From assembly GCA_024693165.1 (NCBI GenBank), contig JAILLM010000154.1:1-18718 (forward strand): 18,718 nt of DNA. The letters are read 5' to 3'. The stretch is from Bacilli bacterium. Lineage in GTDB: Bacteria; Bacillota_I; Bacilli_A; RF39; UBA660. Under the pieces are notes generated by a model. That model did no database searches, was not told the DNA's origin, and saw only the letters and a program-made list of their open reading frames with translations. This document shows, in pieces, positions 1-7,183 of this stretch. How positions within the stretch are numbered: the first letter of the stretch is position 1; each line of letters starts with the position of its first letter. The translations under genes were made by a program, and so were the position numbers.

Positions 1-955
1 ATTATTCTACTTTAAACAAGTAAGTTTAGCATTCTTTATTTCAATGACTTACTATATATATAGATACATGAGATTAATTGAAAATCTAAATACATTCATG
101 GAAACATATCAAAAGACTTATGTATCAATATCTAGAGTTAATGAAATCTTAGGAAACAAATTATATGAAGATGAAAAATTTGGTAATAAATCAATTGATA
201 AAGTAAAAGGGGTTATTACTTTTGAAAATATTACATTTAATTATCCAAACGAAGATACAATACTAAATGACTTTAATCTAACTATCGAACCAAACAAAAA
301 GATTGCTATCGTAGGTAGATCTGGTCAAGGAAAATCAACTATCTTTAATCTATTAACTAGGGTATTTGATCCCGTTAAAGGTGTAATAAAACTAGATGAT
401 ATTGATATTAGTTCATTATCCGAAGATAACTTAAGAAAAAATATTTCTATCATTAGACAAGAACCATTTATCTTTAATAGAACAATCCTAGATAACTTTA
501 AAATGGTTAATAAAGACATAACTTTAAAAGAAGTAAGAAAGTATTGTAAAGAAGCATTTATTGATGATTACATTATGAGTTTACCTAATAAGTATGACAC
601 TTTACTTGGAGAAGGTGGAGTTAACTTATCAGGTGGTCAAAAACAAAGACTATCTATTGCAAGAAGTCTTTCTAAGAAATCAAAAGTATTATTATTTGAT
701 GAAGCAACTTCAGCATTAGATAACTCATCACAAGAATACATTAAGAAGACTATTGATAACTTATCTAAAGATCATACAATCATAATCGTAGCTCATAGAT
801 TATCAACTATCAAAGATGCTGATATTATTTATGTTATAGATAAAGGTAAAATAAGTGCACATGGAACACATAACAAACTTCTACATACTTCAAAAATCTA
901 TAAAACACTTTATGAAAATGAAGACACTTTGAATTCAGAAGAGACTAGTTTCTAG
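1..955 (+). CDS. ABC exporter, C-terminal part (membrane helix + ATPase), 5' truncated by window
   Basis: The frame is open from base 2, upstream of the first ATG at 44, so the gene begins outside the window. The first ~35 residues are the last hydrophobic helix and linker of a type-1 ABC exporter membrane domain. A full nucleotide-binding domain follows. Counting from the ATG at 44, Walker A is GRSGQGKST (91-99), the Q-loop lies in IIRQEP, the signature is LSGGQ (195-199), Walker B plus D-loop is LLFDEATSALD (to 226) and the switch histidine is in AHRLSTI (251). This is the MdlB/MsbA/LmrA-type half-transporter layout, with domains fused and a dimer acting in the cytoplasmic membrane. The substrate cannot be read from the sequence. 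The stop codon is inside the terminator stem. A partner half-transporter may lie upstream, outside the window. Confidence 0.93.
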   Translation, partial: LFYFKQVSLAFFISMTYYIYRYMRLIENLNTFMETYQKTYVSISRVNEILGNKLYEDEKFGNKSIDKVKGVITFENITFNYPNEDTILNDFNLTIEPNKKIAIVGRSGQGKSTIFNLLTRVFDPVKGVIKLDDIDISSLSEDNLRKNISIIRQEPFIFNRTILDNFKMVNKDITLKEVRKYCKEAFIDDYIMSLPNKYDTLLGEGGVNLSGGQKQRLSIARSLSKKSKVLLFDEATSALDNSSQEYIKKTIDNLSKDHTIIIVAHRLSTIKDADIIYVIDKGKISAHGTHNKLLHTSKIYKTLYENEDTLNSEETSF

Positions 956-963
956 TCTCTTTT
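940..963 (+). terminator. Terminator of the ABC exporter
   Basis: A perfect 9-bp stem, AGAGACTAG (940-948) with CTAGTCTCT (952-960), has a TTT loop and is followed by a short T-run. The stem contains the stop codon. Confidence 0.85.
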
Positions 964-978
964 ATGTTTAAAAATATA

Positions 979-1009
979 GTGACATTTACAGTGACATTCA
1001 TGTTATAAT
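979..1009 (+). promoter_or_regulatory. Promoter of the APH-fold kinase, with a 12-bp direct repeat
   Basis: An extended -10, TG-T-TATAAT, occupies 1001-1009. Upstream is a near-tandem repeat, GTGACATTTACA then GTGACATTCATG (979-1002). The first GTGACA could serve as a -35 with a long 19-bp spacer. The repeat spans the spacer, where a regulator could bind. Confidence 0.7.
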
Positions 1010-1031
1010 TTCTTTAAAATGGAGGTATATT

Positions 1032-2054
1032 ATGATTGAAGAAACAATATTTAATAATAATGAAGAAATAATAAAATTTGTTAAAGACTATTATGGTTTA
1101 GATATCACTAATGTAGATAAAATTAACAGAGGTAGTGCTAACATTTATTCACTTAATGATAACACTTATGTATTAAAAGAATTTCAATCTAAATACACAC
1201 TAGATGAAATAGAAAAAGAAATAACTATTATTAATCATTTAAAGAAGGATTCTATTCCGGTACCAACTTATATTAAAACTATCGATAATAATTATGCTGT
1301 TCTTTATAAAGAAAGAGTAATCATTATTCAAGAATACATTGATGGATATACATTAGAAAGTAATGAAGGTAATTTAAAACAAACTCTTGAATGTGCAGAC
1401 ATTTATGGTCGCATTGTTAAATCACTTGAAACACTTTCAATTGAACTTCCATCATCTGATATTAAAAATTGGTATAGTATTTCTACATTTGATGAAGCAA
1501 TTACTAAACATAAAGATTTAATAAGTATGTTAGATGAATCAGATAAGAATGATTTAAAGATTAAGAAAAATCTTGAAGAAAAATTAACAATGTTAGAAGA
1601 TTTAAAAAATAAAGATTTTTCTAATATGGAAAAGTTAACAGTTAAGAATACTCATGGTGATTATAATTTACTTCAATTCATTTATAAGAATGGAAAAGTA
1701 AAAGCGGTTATTGATTTTGTTAGTGCTTGTAAAATGCCAATCTCATGGGAATTAATTAGAAGCTATAGTTATATTGATAGCGAAGCAAAAAACGGTGAAT
1801 TCAATTTAGATCATTTTGTTGAATATGTAAAAATATTTAATAACTATATAAGTTTAAATAAATATGATTTAGAATTTATGCCATATATTTATTTAGTTCA
1901 AATATTAGCTAGTACTTATGGATATAAACAATATATTAAAGATCATAAGAAGTTAAGTCTTTTAGAGTTTGGATACTTAAGAACTAATATATGTAGATAT
2001 CTTTATAAAAATGCTGAAAATATATCAAATAGATTAATTAAAGAATTAGATTAA
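1032..2054 (+). CDS. APH/choline-kinase-fold phosphotransferase, substrate unknown
   Basis: The 340-aa product belongs to the aminoglycoside phosphotransferase-like kinase family. The N-lobe carries a probable ATP-binding lysine in YVLKEF (K49). The C-lobe has the Brenner motif HGDYNLLQF (208-216), giving catalytic Asp210 and Asn at the metal site, then a metal-binding aspartate in VIDFVSA (D228). Length and motifs are typical of a soluble cytoplasmic small-molecule kinase. Relatives include homoserine kinase II, spore-coat CotS-like proteins, choline kinases and aminoglycoside kinases. Nothing here identifies the substrate, and there is no resistance-gene context. The ATG at 1032 follows GGAGG with a short gap. 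The gene is monocistronic, with its own promoter and terminator. Confidence 0.85.
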   Translation: MIEETIFNNNEEIIKFVKDYYGLDITNVDKINRGSANIYSLNDNTYVLKEFQSKYTLDEIEKEITIINHLKKDSIPVPTYIKTIDNNYAVLYKERVIIIQEYIDGYTLESNEGNLKQTLECADIYGRIVKSLETLSIELPSSDIKNWYSISTFDEAITKHKDLISMLDESDKNDLKIKKNLEEKLTMLEDLKNKDFSNMEKLTVKNTHGDYNLLQFIYKNGKVKAVIDFVSACKMPISWELIRSYSYIDSEAKNGEFNLDHFVEYVKIFNNYISLNKYDLEFMPYIYLVQILASTYGYKQYIKDHKKLSLLEFGYLRTNICRYLYKNAENISNRLIKELD

Positions 2055-2071
2055 ACATCTAATTCTTTTTA
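2041..2071 (+). terminator. Terminator of the APH-fold kinase
   Basis: An 11-bp perfect stem, AAGAATTAGAT (2041-2051) with ATCTAATTCTT (2057-2067), has a 5-nt loop and trailing Ts. It overlaps the end of the coding sequence. Confidence 0.9.
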
Positions 2072-2129
2072 GTTTAAAAGTTCTACCAAAAGTAGAGTGA
2101 AGTTTGAAACAGATAAAGCAATATCCACT

Positions 2130-2191
2130 TATAATTAAGATGTAAGGAGGAGAGATGGAAATGTAAAGTCTAGATTATTTAGACTTTTTTT
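2130..2191 (+). other. Tiny putative transcription unit: promoter, strong RBS, 3-codon frame, terminator
   Basis: Between two terminators lie TATAAT (2130-2135), a full Shine-Dalgarno AAGGAGG (2143-2149), and ATG-GAA-ATG-TAA (2155-2166). The terminator stem begins immediately (AAAGTCTA 2165-2172 with TAGACTTT 2180-2187, then a T-run). TTGAAA at 2104-2109 is a possible -35, but the 20-bp spacer is long. The rest of 2072-2129 shows nothing recognisable. It may be the remnant of a lost gene or a very short leader RNA; there is no evidence of function. Confidence 0.35.
2165..2191 (+). terminator. Second terminator, upstream of the small-protein pair
   Basis: An 8-bp perfect stem, AAAGTCTA (2165-2172) with TAGACTTT (2180-2187), has a 7-nt loop and a run of seven Ts to 2191. 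Confidence 0.85.
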
Positions 2192-2192
2192 A

Positions 2193-2201
2193 TGCTATAC
2201 T
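2193..2201 (+). promoter_or_regulatory. Extended -10 promoter of the small-protein pair
   Basis: TG-C-TATACT ends 25 bases before the ATG at 2227. No clear -35 is present, as is common for extended -10 promoters. AAGGAGAG follows as the ribosome binding site. Confidence 0.65.
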
Positions 2202-2226
2202 TTAATAGTAAGGAGAGTATAAGTTT

Positions 2227-2436
2227 ATGAGTAAATATCAACCCTTATGGGATTATATAGTTAAAAATAAAAAAGATGAATATAAATTATCTTTTGATGA
2301 AGTAAAGAAAATAACTGGATTCAAGTTTGATCATGCATTTTTATTTTTTAAGAAAGAACTCGATTCTTACGGATATGAATTTAAAAAGTTATCACTTAAA
2401 GAAAAGTGGGTAATTATAACTAAGAAAGGAGAATAG
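2227..2436 (+). CDS. Small conserved protein of the SKYxPLW type (69 aa), function unknown
   Basis: The 69-aa product starts MSKYQPLWDYI and contains LSFDEVKKITG, then FDHAFLFFKKELDSYGYEFKKLS. From memory this resembles a family of short bacterial proteins starting SKY.PLW (a DUF7662-like group); that assignment was not checked. It is charged and soluble, with no signal peptide. AAGGAGAG lies ahead of the ATG. It is probably co-transcribed with the zinc-ribbon gene 2 bases downstream, since the two share one promoter and one terminator. No function is known. Confidence 0.75.
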   Translation: MSKYQPLWDYIVKNKKDEYKLSFDEVKKITGFKFDHAFLFFKKELDSYGYEFKKLSLKEKWVIITKKGE

Positions 2437-2438
2437 GA

Positions 2439-2588
2439 ATGGAATTAGTATGTCCAGTATGTGGATCTACTGATCTTACAGTTATGCCAGATGGTAAATA
2501 TATTTATTGCAATACTTGCAAAAGATATTTTAAATATGAGAATGGTGTAATAGGTGAAGAAGTAGAAAATCCATACCCAGAAGACTAG
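2439..2588 (+). CDS. Small zinc-ribbon protein (49 aa)
   Basis: An ATG at 2439, two bases after the previous stop, opens a 49-codon frame ending TAG at 2586-2588. The product begins MELVCPVCGSTDL and has two zinc knuckles, CPVCG (residues 5-9) and CNTCK near residue 29, then an acidic tail. Four cysteines in a CxxC...CxxC pattern indicate a single rubredoxin-like zinc ribbon. AAGGAG lies in the end of the upstream gene, so the two are translationally linked. The stop lies in the terminator stem. Such proteins may bind nucleic acid or act as adaptors; the role here is unknown. Confidence 0.85.
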   Translation: MELVCPVCGSTDLTVMPDGKYIYCNTCKRYFKYENGVIGEEVENPYPED

Positions 2589-2606
2589 GTTTTACCTAGT
2601 TTTTTT
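2584..2606 (+). terminator. Terminator of the small-protein pair
   Basis: A 7-bp perfect stem, ACTAGGT (2584-2590) with ACCTAGT (2594-2600), has a TTT loop and a run of Ts to 2606. Confidence 0.9.
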
Positions 2607-2634
2607 AATTGTGAAATTTTTTTTAAAAAAGTAG

Positions 2635-2663
2635 TTGACTTTTTAAATTGTTTTTAATAAAAT
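2635..2663 (+). promoter_or_regulatory. Main promoter of the NAD salvage cluster
   Basis: TTGACT (2635-2640), a 17-bp spacer and TAAAAT (2658-2663) form a good vegetative promoter. The -10 is entirely inside proposed operator 1, so binding there should block transcription. The 5' leader is about 85 nt and contains a weak hairpin, CAGAT (2672-2676) with ATCTG (2686-2690). Confidence 0.75.
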
Positions 2664-2673
2664 GTTAATAACA
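2649..2673 (+). promoter_or_regulatory. Proposed NrtR operator 1 (overlaps the -10)
   Basis: The core TTAATAAAATGTTAA is at 2654-2668. It extends to an inverted repeat, TGTTTTTAA (2649-2657) with TTAATAACA (2665-2673), with one mismatch. The core recurs three more times in this locus, each time near the start of a unit or gene. Assignment to NrtR is inferred from the nrtR gene at the end of the cluster. Confidence 0.6.
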
Positions 2674-2704
2674 GATAAAGAAAACATCTGATTTATTTAA
2701 ATAT

Positions 2705-2731
2705 TTGTTATTAATAAAATGATAATAACAA
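2705..2731 (+). promoter_or_regulatory. Proposed NrtR operator 2
   Basis: The core TTAATAAAATGATAA is at 2711-2725, inside a perfect inverted repeat TTGTTATTA (2705-2713) with TAATAACAA (2723-2731). It lies in the 5' leader about 48 bases after operator 1. It contains a TAAAAT and could also overlap a weak second promoter. Confidence 0.6.
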
Positions 2732-2755
2732 AAACGGTAGATAGGAAGAGATAAG

Positions 2756-3118
2756 ATGAATGTAACATTAACAGAAAAACAAACAAGAGAATTAATAAAA
2801 AAATATTATGAAGAAGTTGAAAAGATTCAAGTAGAAGTACAATTTTCAAAATATCAAGACTATCAATTTACAGATATTATTCCAGTTATATCTAAAGAAA
2901 TAGTGCTTGGTGGAATAAAACTAACAGCAAGTGAAGAGTTATCAATGATGAAGATAACAGAAATATTTAATCATTATCTACAAGCAGATTATAGCTTTAA
3001 GAAAGCATCGTTTAGTATTCATAAAGAATACGATAGACCTGGAGATTATATAGAATATGTTAATACTTCAGTTGAATTTGAACCAGTTGATCAAAAAATG
3101 AGAGAAAGAAGATTTTAA
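2756..3118 (+). CDS. Unknown 120-aa protein, first gene of the NAD salvage cluster
   Basis: The 120-aa soluble protein has no recognised domain, signal peptide or membrane segment. It starts with a charged helix-like stretch (TEKQTRELIKKYYEEVEKI), then alternating hydrophobic stretches suggestive of alpha/beta structure (VEVQFSKYQDYQF, IIPVISKEIVL, ASFSIHKEY, VNTSVEF), and a basic end RERRF. GGAAGAG precedes the ATG. It lies directly behind the cluster promoter and the two strongest proposed operators, with pncA 58 bases downstream behind another operator. The regulon position suggests a role in NAD or nicotinamide metabolism, uptake or sensing, but nothing in the protein itself shows this. 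No cysteine is present, and there is no conserved His/Asp cluster that would point to an enzyme. Confidence 0.8.
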   Translation: MNVTLTEKQTRELIKKYYEEVEKIQVEVQFSKYQDYQFTDIIPVISKEIVLGGIKLTASEELSMMKITEIFNHYLQADYSFKKASFSIHKEYDRPGDYIEYVNTSVEFEPVDQKMRERRF

Positions 3119-3139
3119 TTTTTTATTTAATATTTGATA

Positions 3140-3154
3140 TTAATAAAATGATAA
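3140..3154 (+). promoter_or_regulatory. Proposed NrtR operator 3, before pncA
   Basis: TTAATAAAATGATAA is identical to the core of operator 2, but the outer arms are degenerate (TTTGATA before, AAAG after). It sits in the 58-base gap before pncA and contains TAAAAT, so it may mark an internal promoter. Confidence 0.5.
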
Positions 3155-3176
3155 AAAGAGAAAGAAGGAATTTAAA

Positions 3177-3788
3177 ATGAAAAGAGAAGAAAAATTAAAT
3201 GAATTAAAAAATATTAAAAATATGTTAGTAGTAATAGATATGGTAAAAGGATTTGTTGATGAGGGTGAACTTGCTGCTCCATCAATTAAGAGGGTAATTC
3301 CAAGACAACTTGAGTTACTTGAAGAATATAAAAATGATGAGTATGGAATCAATGTATTTGTTAGAGATACACATGATGAAACTTCAGTTGAATTTAACAC
3401 ATTTGGAAGACACTGTGTAAGAGGTACAGCTGAAACAGAAGTAACTGATGAGTTAAAAACTTATACAGAAGATGCATTTGATTTTGAAAAGAATTCAACT
3501 AACTTTATGTTAGCACCTGGAGTAATTCAATTCTTAGAAGGGTTAACAAATTTAGAAAAGGTTGCATTTGTTGGGTGCTTATCAGAAGTATGTGTTAAGA
3601 ATGCTGCAATTACTGCAAGAAATTATTTTGATGAAGTAAATAGAAATGTTGAAGTTGGAGTTTATGAAGATGCAATTGATACATTTAATGCGCCTAATCA
3701 TGATGCAGATCAAGTTACACTAAATGCTTTAAATGATATGAGAGCTAATGGTGTAAAAGTATATGAAAGAAAAAGAGGTAATAAATAA
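3177..3788 (+). CDS. pncA: Nicotinamidase (isochorismatase-like hydrolase)
   Basis: It hydrolyses nicotinamide to nicotinate, the first step of deamidating NAD salvage. The 203-aa product has the isochorismatase/PncA fold signatures. The catalytic Asp is in VVIDMVKGF (D21), the lysine is in FEKNST (K105), and the nucleophile is the second cysteine in GCLSEVCV (C139). Metal-site residues are D64 and H66 in RDTHDE and H79 in GRHC. The position of the third histidine in the usual D-x-H-x5-H pattern is Glu72. AAGGA precedes the ATG. The stop overlaps the pncB start (TAATG), so the two are translationally coupled. Followed by pncB, nadE and nadD, nicotinamidase is much more likely than other isochorismatase-like activities. 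Confidence 0.88.
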   Translation: MKREEKLNELKNIKNMLVVIDMVKGFVDEGELAAPSIKRVIPRQLELLEEYKNDEYGINVFVRDTHDETSVEFNTFGRHCVRGTAETEVTDELKTYTEDAFDFEKNSTNFMLAPGVIQFLEGLTNLEKVAFVGCLSEVCVKNAAITARNYFDEVNRNVEVGVYEDAIDTFNAPNHDADQVTLNALNDMRANGVKVYERKRGNK

Positions 3789-5254
3789 TGAAAACTTTTA
3801 ACGGATATGAAAGATTAAATAGAAACTACACACTAATGAGTGATGAATATGAATTTACAATGGCTAATGGTTATTTAAATAATCATAAGGAAAATGAAGA
3901 AGCTGTATTTGATATCTTCTTTAGAAAAGTACCAAACAATGGTGGTTATGCAGTAATGGCAGGAATTGATAAGATTATTCCTTATATTGAAAACTTAAAG
4001 TTTGGTGAACAAGAATTAGATTACTTCAGAAGAAAAGGTTATCCAGAAGAATTTATTACATACTTAAAGAATTTTAAATTCCATGGATCAATTTATGCTA
4101 TCCCAGATGGAACTCCAGTGTTTCCAAATGAACCACTTGTTACAGTTAAAGCTCCTTTAATTGAAGCACAAATTGTTGAAACAGCACTATTATCAATTGT
4201 TAATGGTGCGATGGAACATGCAACTGGTGCAAGAAGAATAATTGAAGCTGTACCTAAAGGTGTAGGAGTTATGGAATTTGGAGCAAGAAGGGCAGATGGA
4301 CTTGAAGCAGCAATTGATGCATCTATTTATGGAATCATGGCAGGATGTGTTGGAACAAGTAATATGATCGCAGCTGATATGGTTAATCTAAAAGGAATGG
4401 GAACTCAAGCTCATAGTTGGATTGAATCATACGATTCAGAACTAGAAGCATTCAAAGCTTATGCAAGAACTTATCCAAATAATTGTATTCTACTTGTAGA
4501 CACAATTGATACTTTAAGAAGTGGTATTCCAAATGCAATTAAAACATTTGAATATATGAAAGAAAATGGACTACCTGTTGATCACATTGGTATCAGAATT
4601 GATTCAGGTGATTTAGCTTATCTATCTAAAGAAACTAGAAAGATGTTAGATAATGCAGGATTTCCTCAAGCAAAGATTTGCTTAAGTAATGGTTTAACAG
4701 CTGAAACAATTGAAAGTTTAATTAACCAAGGAGCTAAGTTCGACAGTTTAGGAGTCGGAGATAATATTTCTAAACCTGAAGGAAGAATGGGTTGTGTATA
4801 TAAAGAAGTAGCTCTTAACTCTAAAGGAACTTGGGAACCTAAAATTAAATTAAGTAACGATACTATTAAAATCGTTAATCCAGGTTATAAAAAGTTATAT
4901 CGAGCTTACGATAAAACAACAGGCTATGCAATCGCAGATATTATGGATCTTTATGATAAAGAGATTAAGAAACATGATTTAAATATCGTATCAGTTACAG
5001 ATTATTTAAAACAAACCACAATTAATGATTTTGATTTAGTAGAACTTCTAAAACCAATTTTTGAAAATGGAGAACTTGTATATGATGATCCAGAATTACT
5101 TGTTAAACAAAACTATTGTAATGAACAAATGAATACTTTATATCCAGAAGTTAAAAGACCTGTTAATCCAACTGAATACTATGTAGATGGTACTGAAGAC
5201 TATGTTAATTTCAAAAATGATTTAATTGTTAAAACAAGAAAACTAGTTAAGTAA
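3788..5254 (+). CDS. pncB: Nicotinate phosphoribosyltransferase
   Basis: It converts nicotinate and PRPP to nicotinate mononucleotide, with ATP hydrolysis coupled through a phosphohistidine in the family. The 488-aa product has the classic type II PRTase features: LMSDEYEFTMANGY near the N-terminus (16-29), EFGARRADG (163-171), and GTQAHS (205-210) with the probable phosphorylated His209. LLVDTIDTLRSG and RIDSGDLAYLS are followed by the phosphate-binding GVGDNIS region. The length matches the long bacterial form. The start overlaps the pncA stop by one base, with AGAGGT as RBS. It is the central step linking PncA to NadD and NadE in the same operon. Confidence 0.96.
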   Translation: MKTFNGYERLNRNYTLMSDEYEFTMANGYLNNHKENEEAVFDIFFRKVPNNGGYAVMAGIDKIIPYIENLKFGEQELDYFRRKGYPEEFITYLKNFKFHGSIYAIPDGTPVFPNEPLVTVKAPLIEAQIVETALLSIVNGAMEHATGARRIIEAVPKGVGVMEFGARRADGLEAAIDASIYGIMAGCVGTSNMIAADMVNLKGMGTQAHSWIESYDSELEAFKAYARTYPNNCILLVDTIDTLRSGIPNAIKTFEYMKENGLPVDHIGIRIDSGDLAYLSKETRKMLDNAGFPQAKICLSNGLTAETIESLINQGAKFDSLGVGDNISKPEGRMGCVYKEVALNSKGTWEPKIKLSNDTIKIVNPGYKKLYRAYDKTTGYAIADIMDLYDKEIKKHDLNIVSVTDYLKQTTINDFDLVELLKPIFENGELVYDDPELLVKQNYCNEQMNTLYPEVKRPVNPTEYYVDGTEDYVNFKNDLIVKTRKLVK

Positions 5255-5263
5255 GGTGATTAT

Positions 5264-5845
5264 ATGATTAAGAAAAAATTAGAAAAAATAGATAAGATAA
5301 TTGAAGAGTTTAAACCAATAAGTCGTGAAGAAAGTGAAGCCTCGTTTGTAAAAGTAAAAGCTTATAACTACACACTTAATAATGGTCAAGTTCAAAAAAG
5401 AGAACAAATAATTAAAGGTAGTAAAGAAGGATCTGCAGTAATAATAGTTCCTTATATAGGTAATAACTTATTACTTGTTATTGAACCAAGAGTATTTACT
5501 AAAAAGGGTGTATGTGTTGGATTTCCTGCAGGTTATATTGAAAAAGACGAATCTCCTGAAATGGCAGCTTTAAGAGAATTAAGAGAAGAAACAGGATTAG
5601 TTCCAAATAGACTTGTTGAAGTAGATGCTTTCTATCAAGATGAAGGATGTTCAAGTGCTTATAATCATATATTTATTGCTTATGATTGCAAAAGATTATA
5701 TGAACAAAAATTAGATGAAGGTGAATATATAAAATATATGGAATTTACCGAAAAAGAAGCAGATGAATTGGAAAAGTTAAATTATATTAATAGTTCTAAT
5801 TCAAAACTTGCCTTAGCAAAAGTGAGAGAAAGAAGGATTAAATAA
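5264..5845 (+). CDS. Nudix hydrolase, probable ADP-ribose pyrophosphatase
   Basis: The 193-aa product has a complete Nudix box, G-x5-E-x7-REUxEExGU, in GYIEKDE...RELREETGLV (about residues 89-111). An upstream GxPAG element (GFPAG) is typical of ADP-ribose pyrophosphatases (NudF type). It would split ADP-ribose into AMP and ribose 5-phosphate. The RBS is AAGGTGAT ahead of the ATG, 9 bases after pncB, and the stop is 1 base from the nadE start, so it is a core operon member. NrtR regulators characterised elsewhere sense ADP-ribose, so this enzyme could also tune the inducer level; that is inference. Other NAD-derived dinucleotides cannot be excluded as substrate. Confidence 0.85.
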   Translation: MIKKKLEKIDKIIEEFKPISREESEASFVKVKAYNYTLNNGQVQKREQIIKGSKEGSAVIIVPYIGNNLLLVIEPRVFTKKGVCVGFPAGYIEKDESPEMAALRELREETGLVPNRLVEVDAFYQDEGCSSAYNHIFIAYDCKRLYEQKLDEGEYIKYMEFTEKEADELEKLNYINSSNSKLALAKVRERRIK

Positions 5846-5846
5846 T

Positions 5847-6617
5847 ATGTATGAATTTGATGTTAAAAAAGTAAAAGTAGAATTATTAAAATGGATTCAA
5901 GAATGGTTTAAAGAAAATGGTGAAGGGTGCAATGCAGTTATTGGTATAAGTGGTGGTAAAGATTCAACAGTAACTGCAGCACTTTTAGTAGAAGCTCTAG
6001 GCAAAGATAGAGTAATCGGTGTATTAATGCCAAATGGAGTTCAAGCTGATATAGGAGATTCTAAAAAAGTAGTAGAATTTCTAGATATTAAAAATATCAC
6101 AGTTAATATTAAAGATGCAGTCCAAGCAGAAAAAACTAATATCCTTAATGCTTTAAAAGATTTAAAAGTAAATGAATTAACTGAACAAACAATTATTAAT
6201 CTTCCTCCTAGAATTAGAATGGCTACTTTATATGCCGTTAGCCAAACAGTAAATGGAAGAGTAATTAATACATGTAATTTATCTGAAGATTGGGTTGGAT
6301 ATTCAACTAGATATGGAGATTCAGCAGGTGATGTTTCTCCACTTGCTAATTTAACTGTTGATGAAGTTAAACAACTTGGTATTGAACTTGGGCTACCAAA
6401 AGAGTTAGTTTATAAAACTCCAAGTGATGGATTATGTGGTAAAACTGATGAAGATAATTTAGGATTCACTTATGCAACACTAGATAATTATTTAAGAACT
6501 GGTGAATGTGAAGATGAAAATATTAAAGAAGTAATTGATAGAAAACATAGAATTAATAAGTTTAAATTAGAACTTATTCCTTCATATAAATATGGTGAGG
6601 TAAAAGCAAAAAGATAA
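5847..6617 (+). CDS. nadE: NH3-dependent NAD synthetase
   Basis: It makes NAD from nicotinate adenine dinucleotide, ATP and ammonia. The 256-aa N-type ATP pyrophosphatase carries the PP-loop SGGKDS (35-40), a conserved NTCNLSEDWVGYSTRYGDSAGD stretch split across the active site, and SDGLCGKTDEDNLGF near the C-terminus. It lacks the N-terminal nitrilase (glutaminase) domain of the long form, so it should use free ammonia. It starts 1 base after the Nudix gene, with GAAGGATT as RBS. Confidence 0.95.
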   Translation: MYEFDVKKVKVELLKWIQEWFKENGEGCNAVIGISGGKDSTVTAALLVEALGKDRVIGVLMPNGVQADIGDSKKVVEFLDIKNITVNIKDAVQAEKTNILNALKDLKVNELTEQTIINLPPRIRMATLYAVSQTVNGRVINTCNLSEDWVGYSTRYGDSAGDVSPLANLTVDEVKQLGIELGLPKELVYKTPSDGLCGKTDEDNLGFTYATLDNYLRTGECEDENIKEVIDRKHRINKFKLELIPSYKYGEVKAKR

Positions 6618-6631
6618 AGGTGAGTGACAAC

Positions 6632-7183
6632 ATGAGATTAGGAGTTTATATTGGATCTTTTAATCCAGTTCATAATGGACATATTAAATTAGTAAACTAT
6701 TTATTAGATAATAATTATGTTGATAAAGTACTTATCGTAGCTACTATAGGTTATTGGGATAAAACAAATCTAGTAGATATTAATAAACGTATAGATATGT
6801 TAAAAATATTTAAAAATGACAAAATAATTATTGATGAATCACATAATAATTTAGAACACACTTATGAACTTATGAGAGAGTTATCAAAAGAATATAATGA
6901 TGAATTATATTTAATAATAGGTGCTGATAATATTATTAACTTTGATAAGTGGATGAACTATGAAGAGTTATTAAATTATAAAATAATTGTTATGAATAGA
7001 AATAATATTGATATAGATTCTTATATTAAAAAATATAATACTTCTAATTTTATTGTTGTTAATGATTATGAATTCTTAGATGTTTCATCTACTAAAATAA
7101 GAAAAAATTTAAAAAATGAATATTTAGATAAAAGAGTGTTAGAATATATAAAGAAAAATAATTTATATAAAGAGGTTAAATAA
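6632..7183 (+). CDS. nadD: Nicotinate-nucleotide adenylyltransferase
   Basis: It transfers AMP from ATP to NaMN to form NaAD. The 183-aa product begins MRLGVYIGSFNPVHNGH, holding the nucleotidyltransferase motif GxFxPxHxGH (8-17). It has IIGADN mid-protein and SSTKIR (152-157), the ISSTxIR signature. I place the start at ATG 6632, because GGTGAG at 6619-6624 is at proper spacing and the NadD family starts right at this strand. The frame could be opened at GTG 6620, but that codon lies inside the RBS. The stop overlaps the pncC ATG. Confidence 0.93.
   Translation: MRLGVYIGSFNPVHNGHIKLVNYLLDNNYVDKVLIVATIGYWDKTNLVDINKRIDMLKIFKNDKIIIDESHNNLEHTYELMRELSKEYNDELYLIIGADNIINFDKWMNYEELLNYKIIVMNRNNIDIDSYIKKYNTSNFIVVNDYEFLDVSSTKIRKNLKNEYLDKRVLEYIKKNNLYKEVK

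Noticed and set aside
1032..2054. Antibiotic resistance kinase
   Set aside because: The APH fold is shared by many metabolic kinases; nothing in the sequence or neighbourhood points to an aminoglycoside or macrolide substrate.
2649..3154. Repeated taataaaatg units as a CRISPR or other repeat array
   Set aside because: The copies are short, palindromic, irregularly spaced and tied to promoters; there are no spacers of constant length.
3140..3400. Open frame on the - strand over pncA, and similar - strand frames over the ABC exporter, murB and the ImmA-like gene
   Set aside because: They are low-complexity Ser/Phe/Leu-rich antisense readings of clear + strand genes, with no RBS or promoter of their own.
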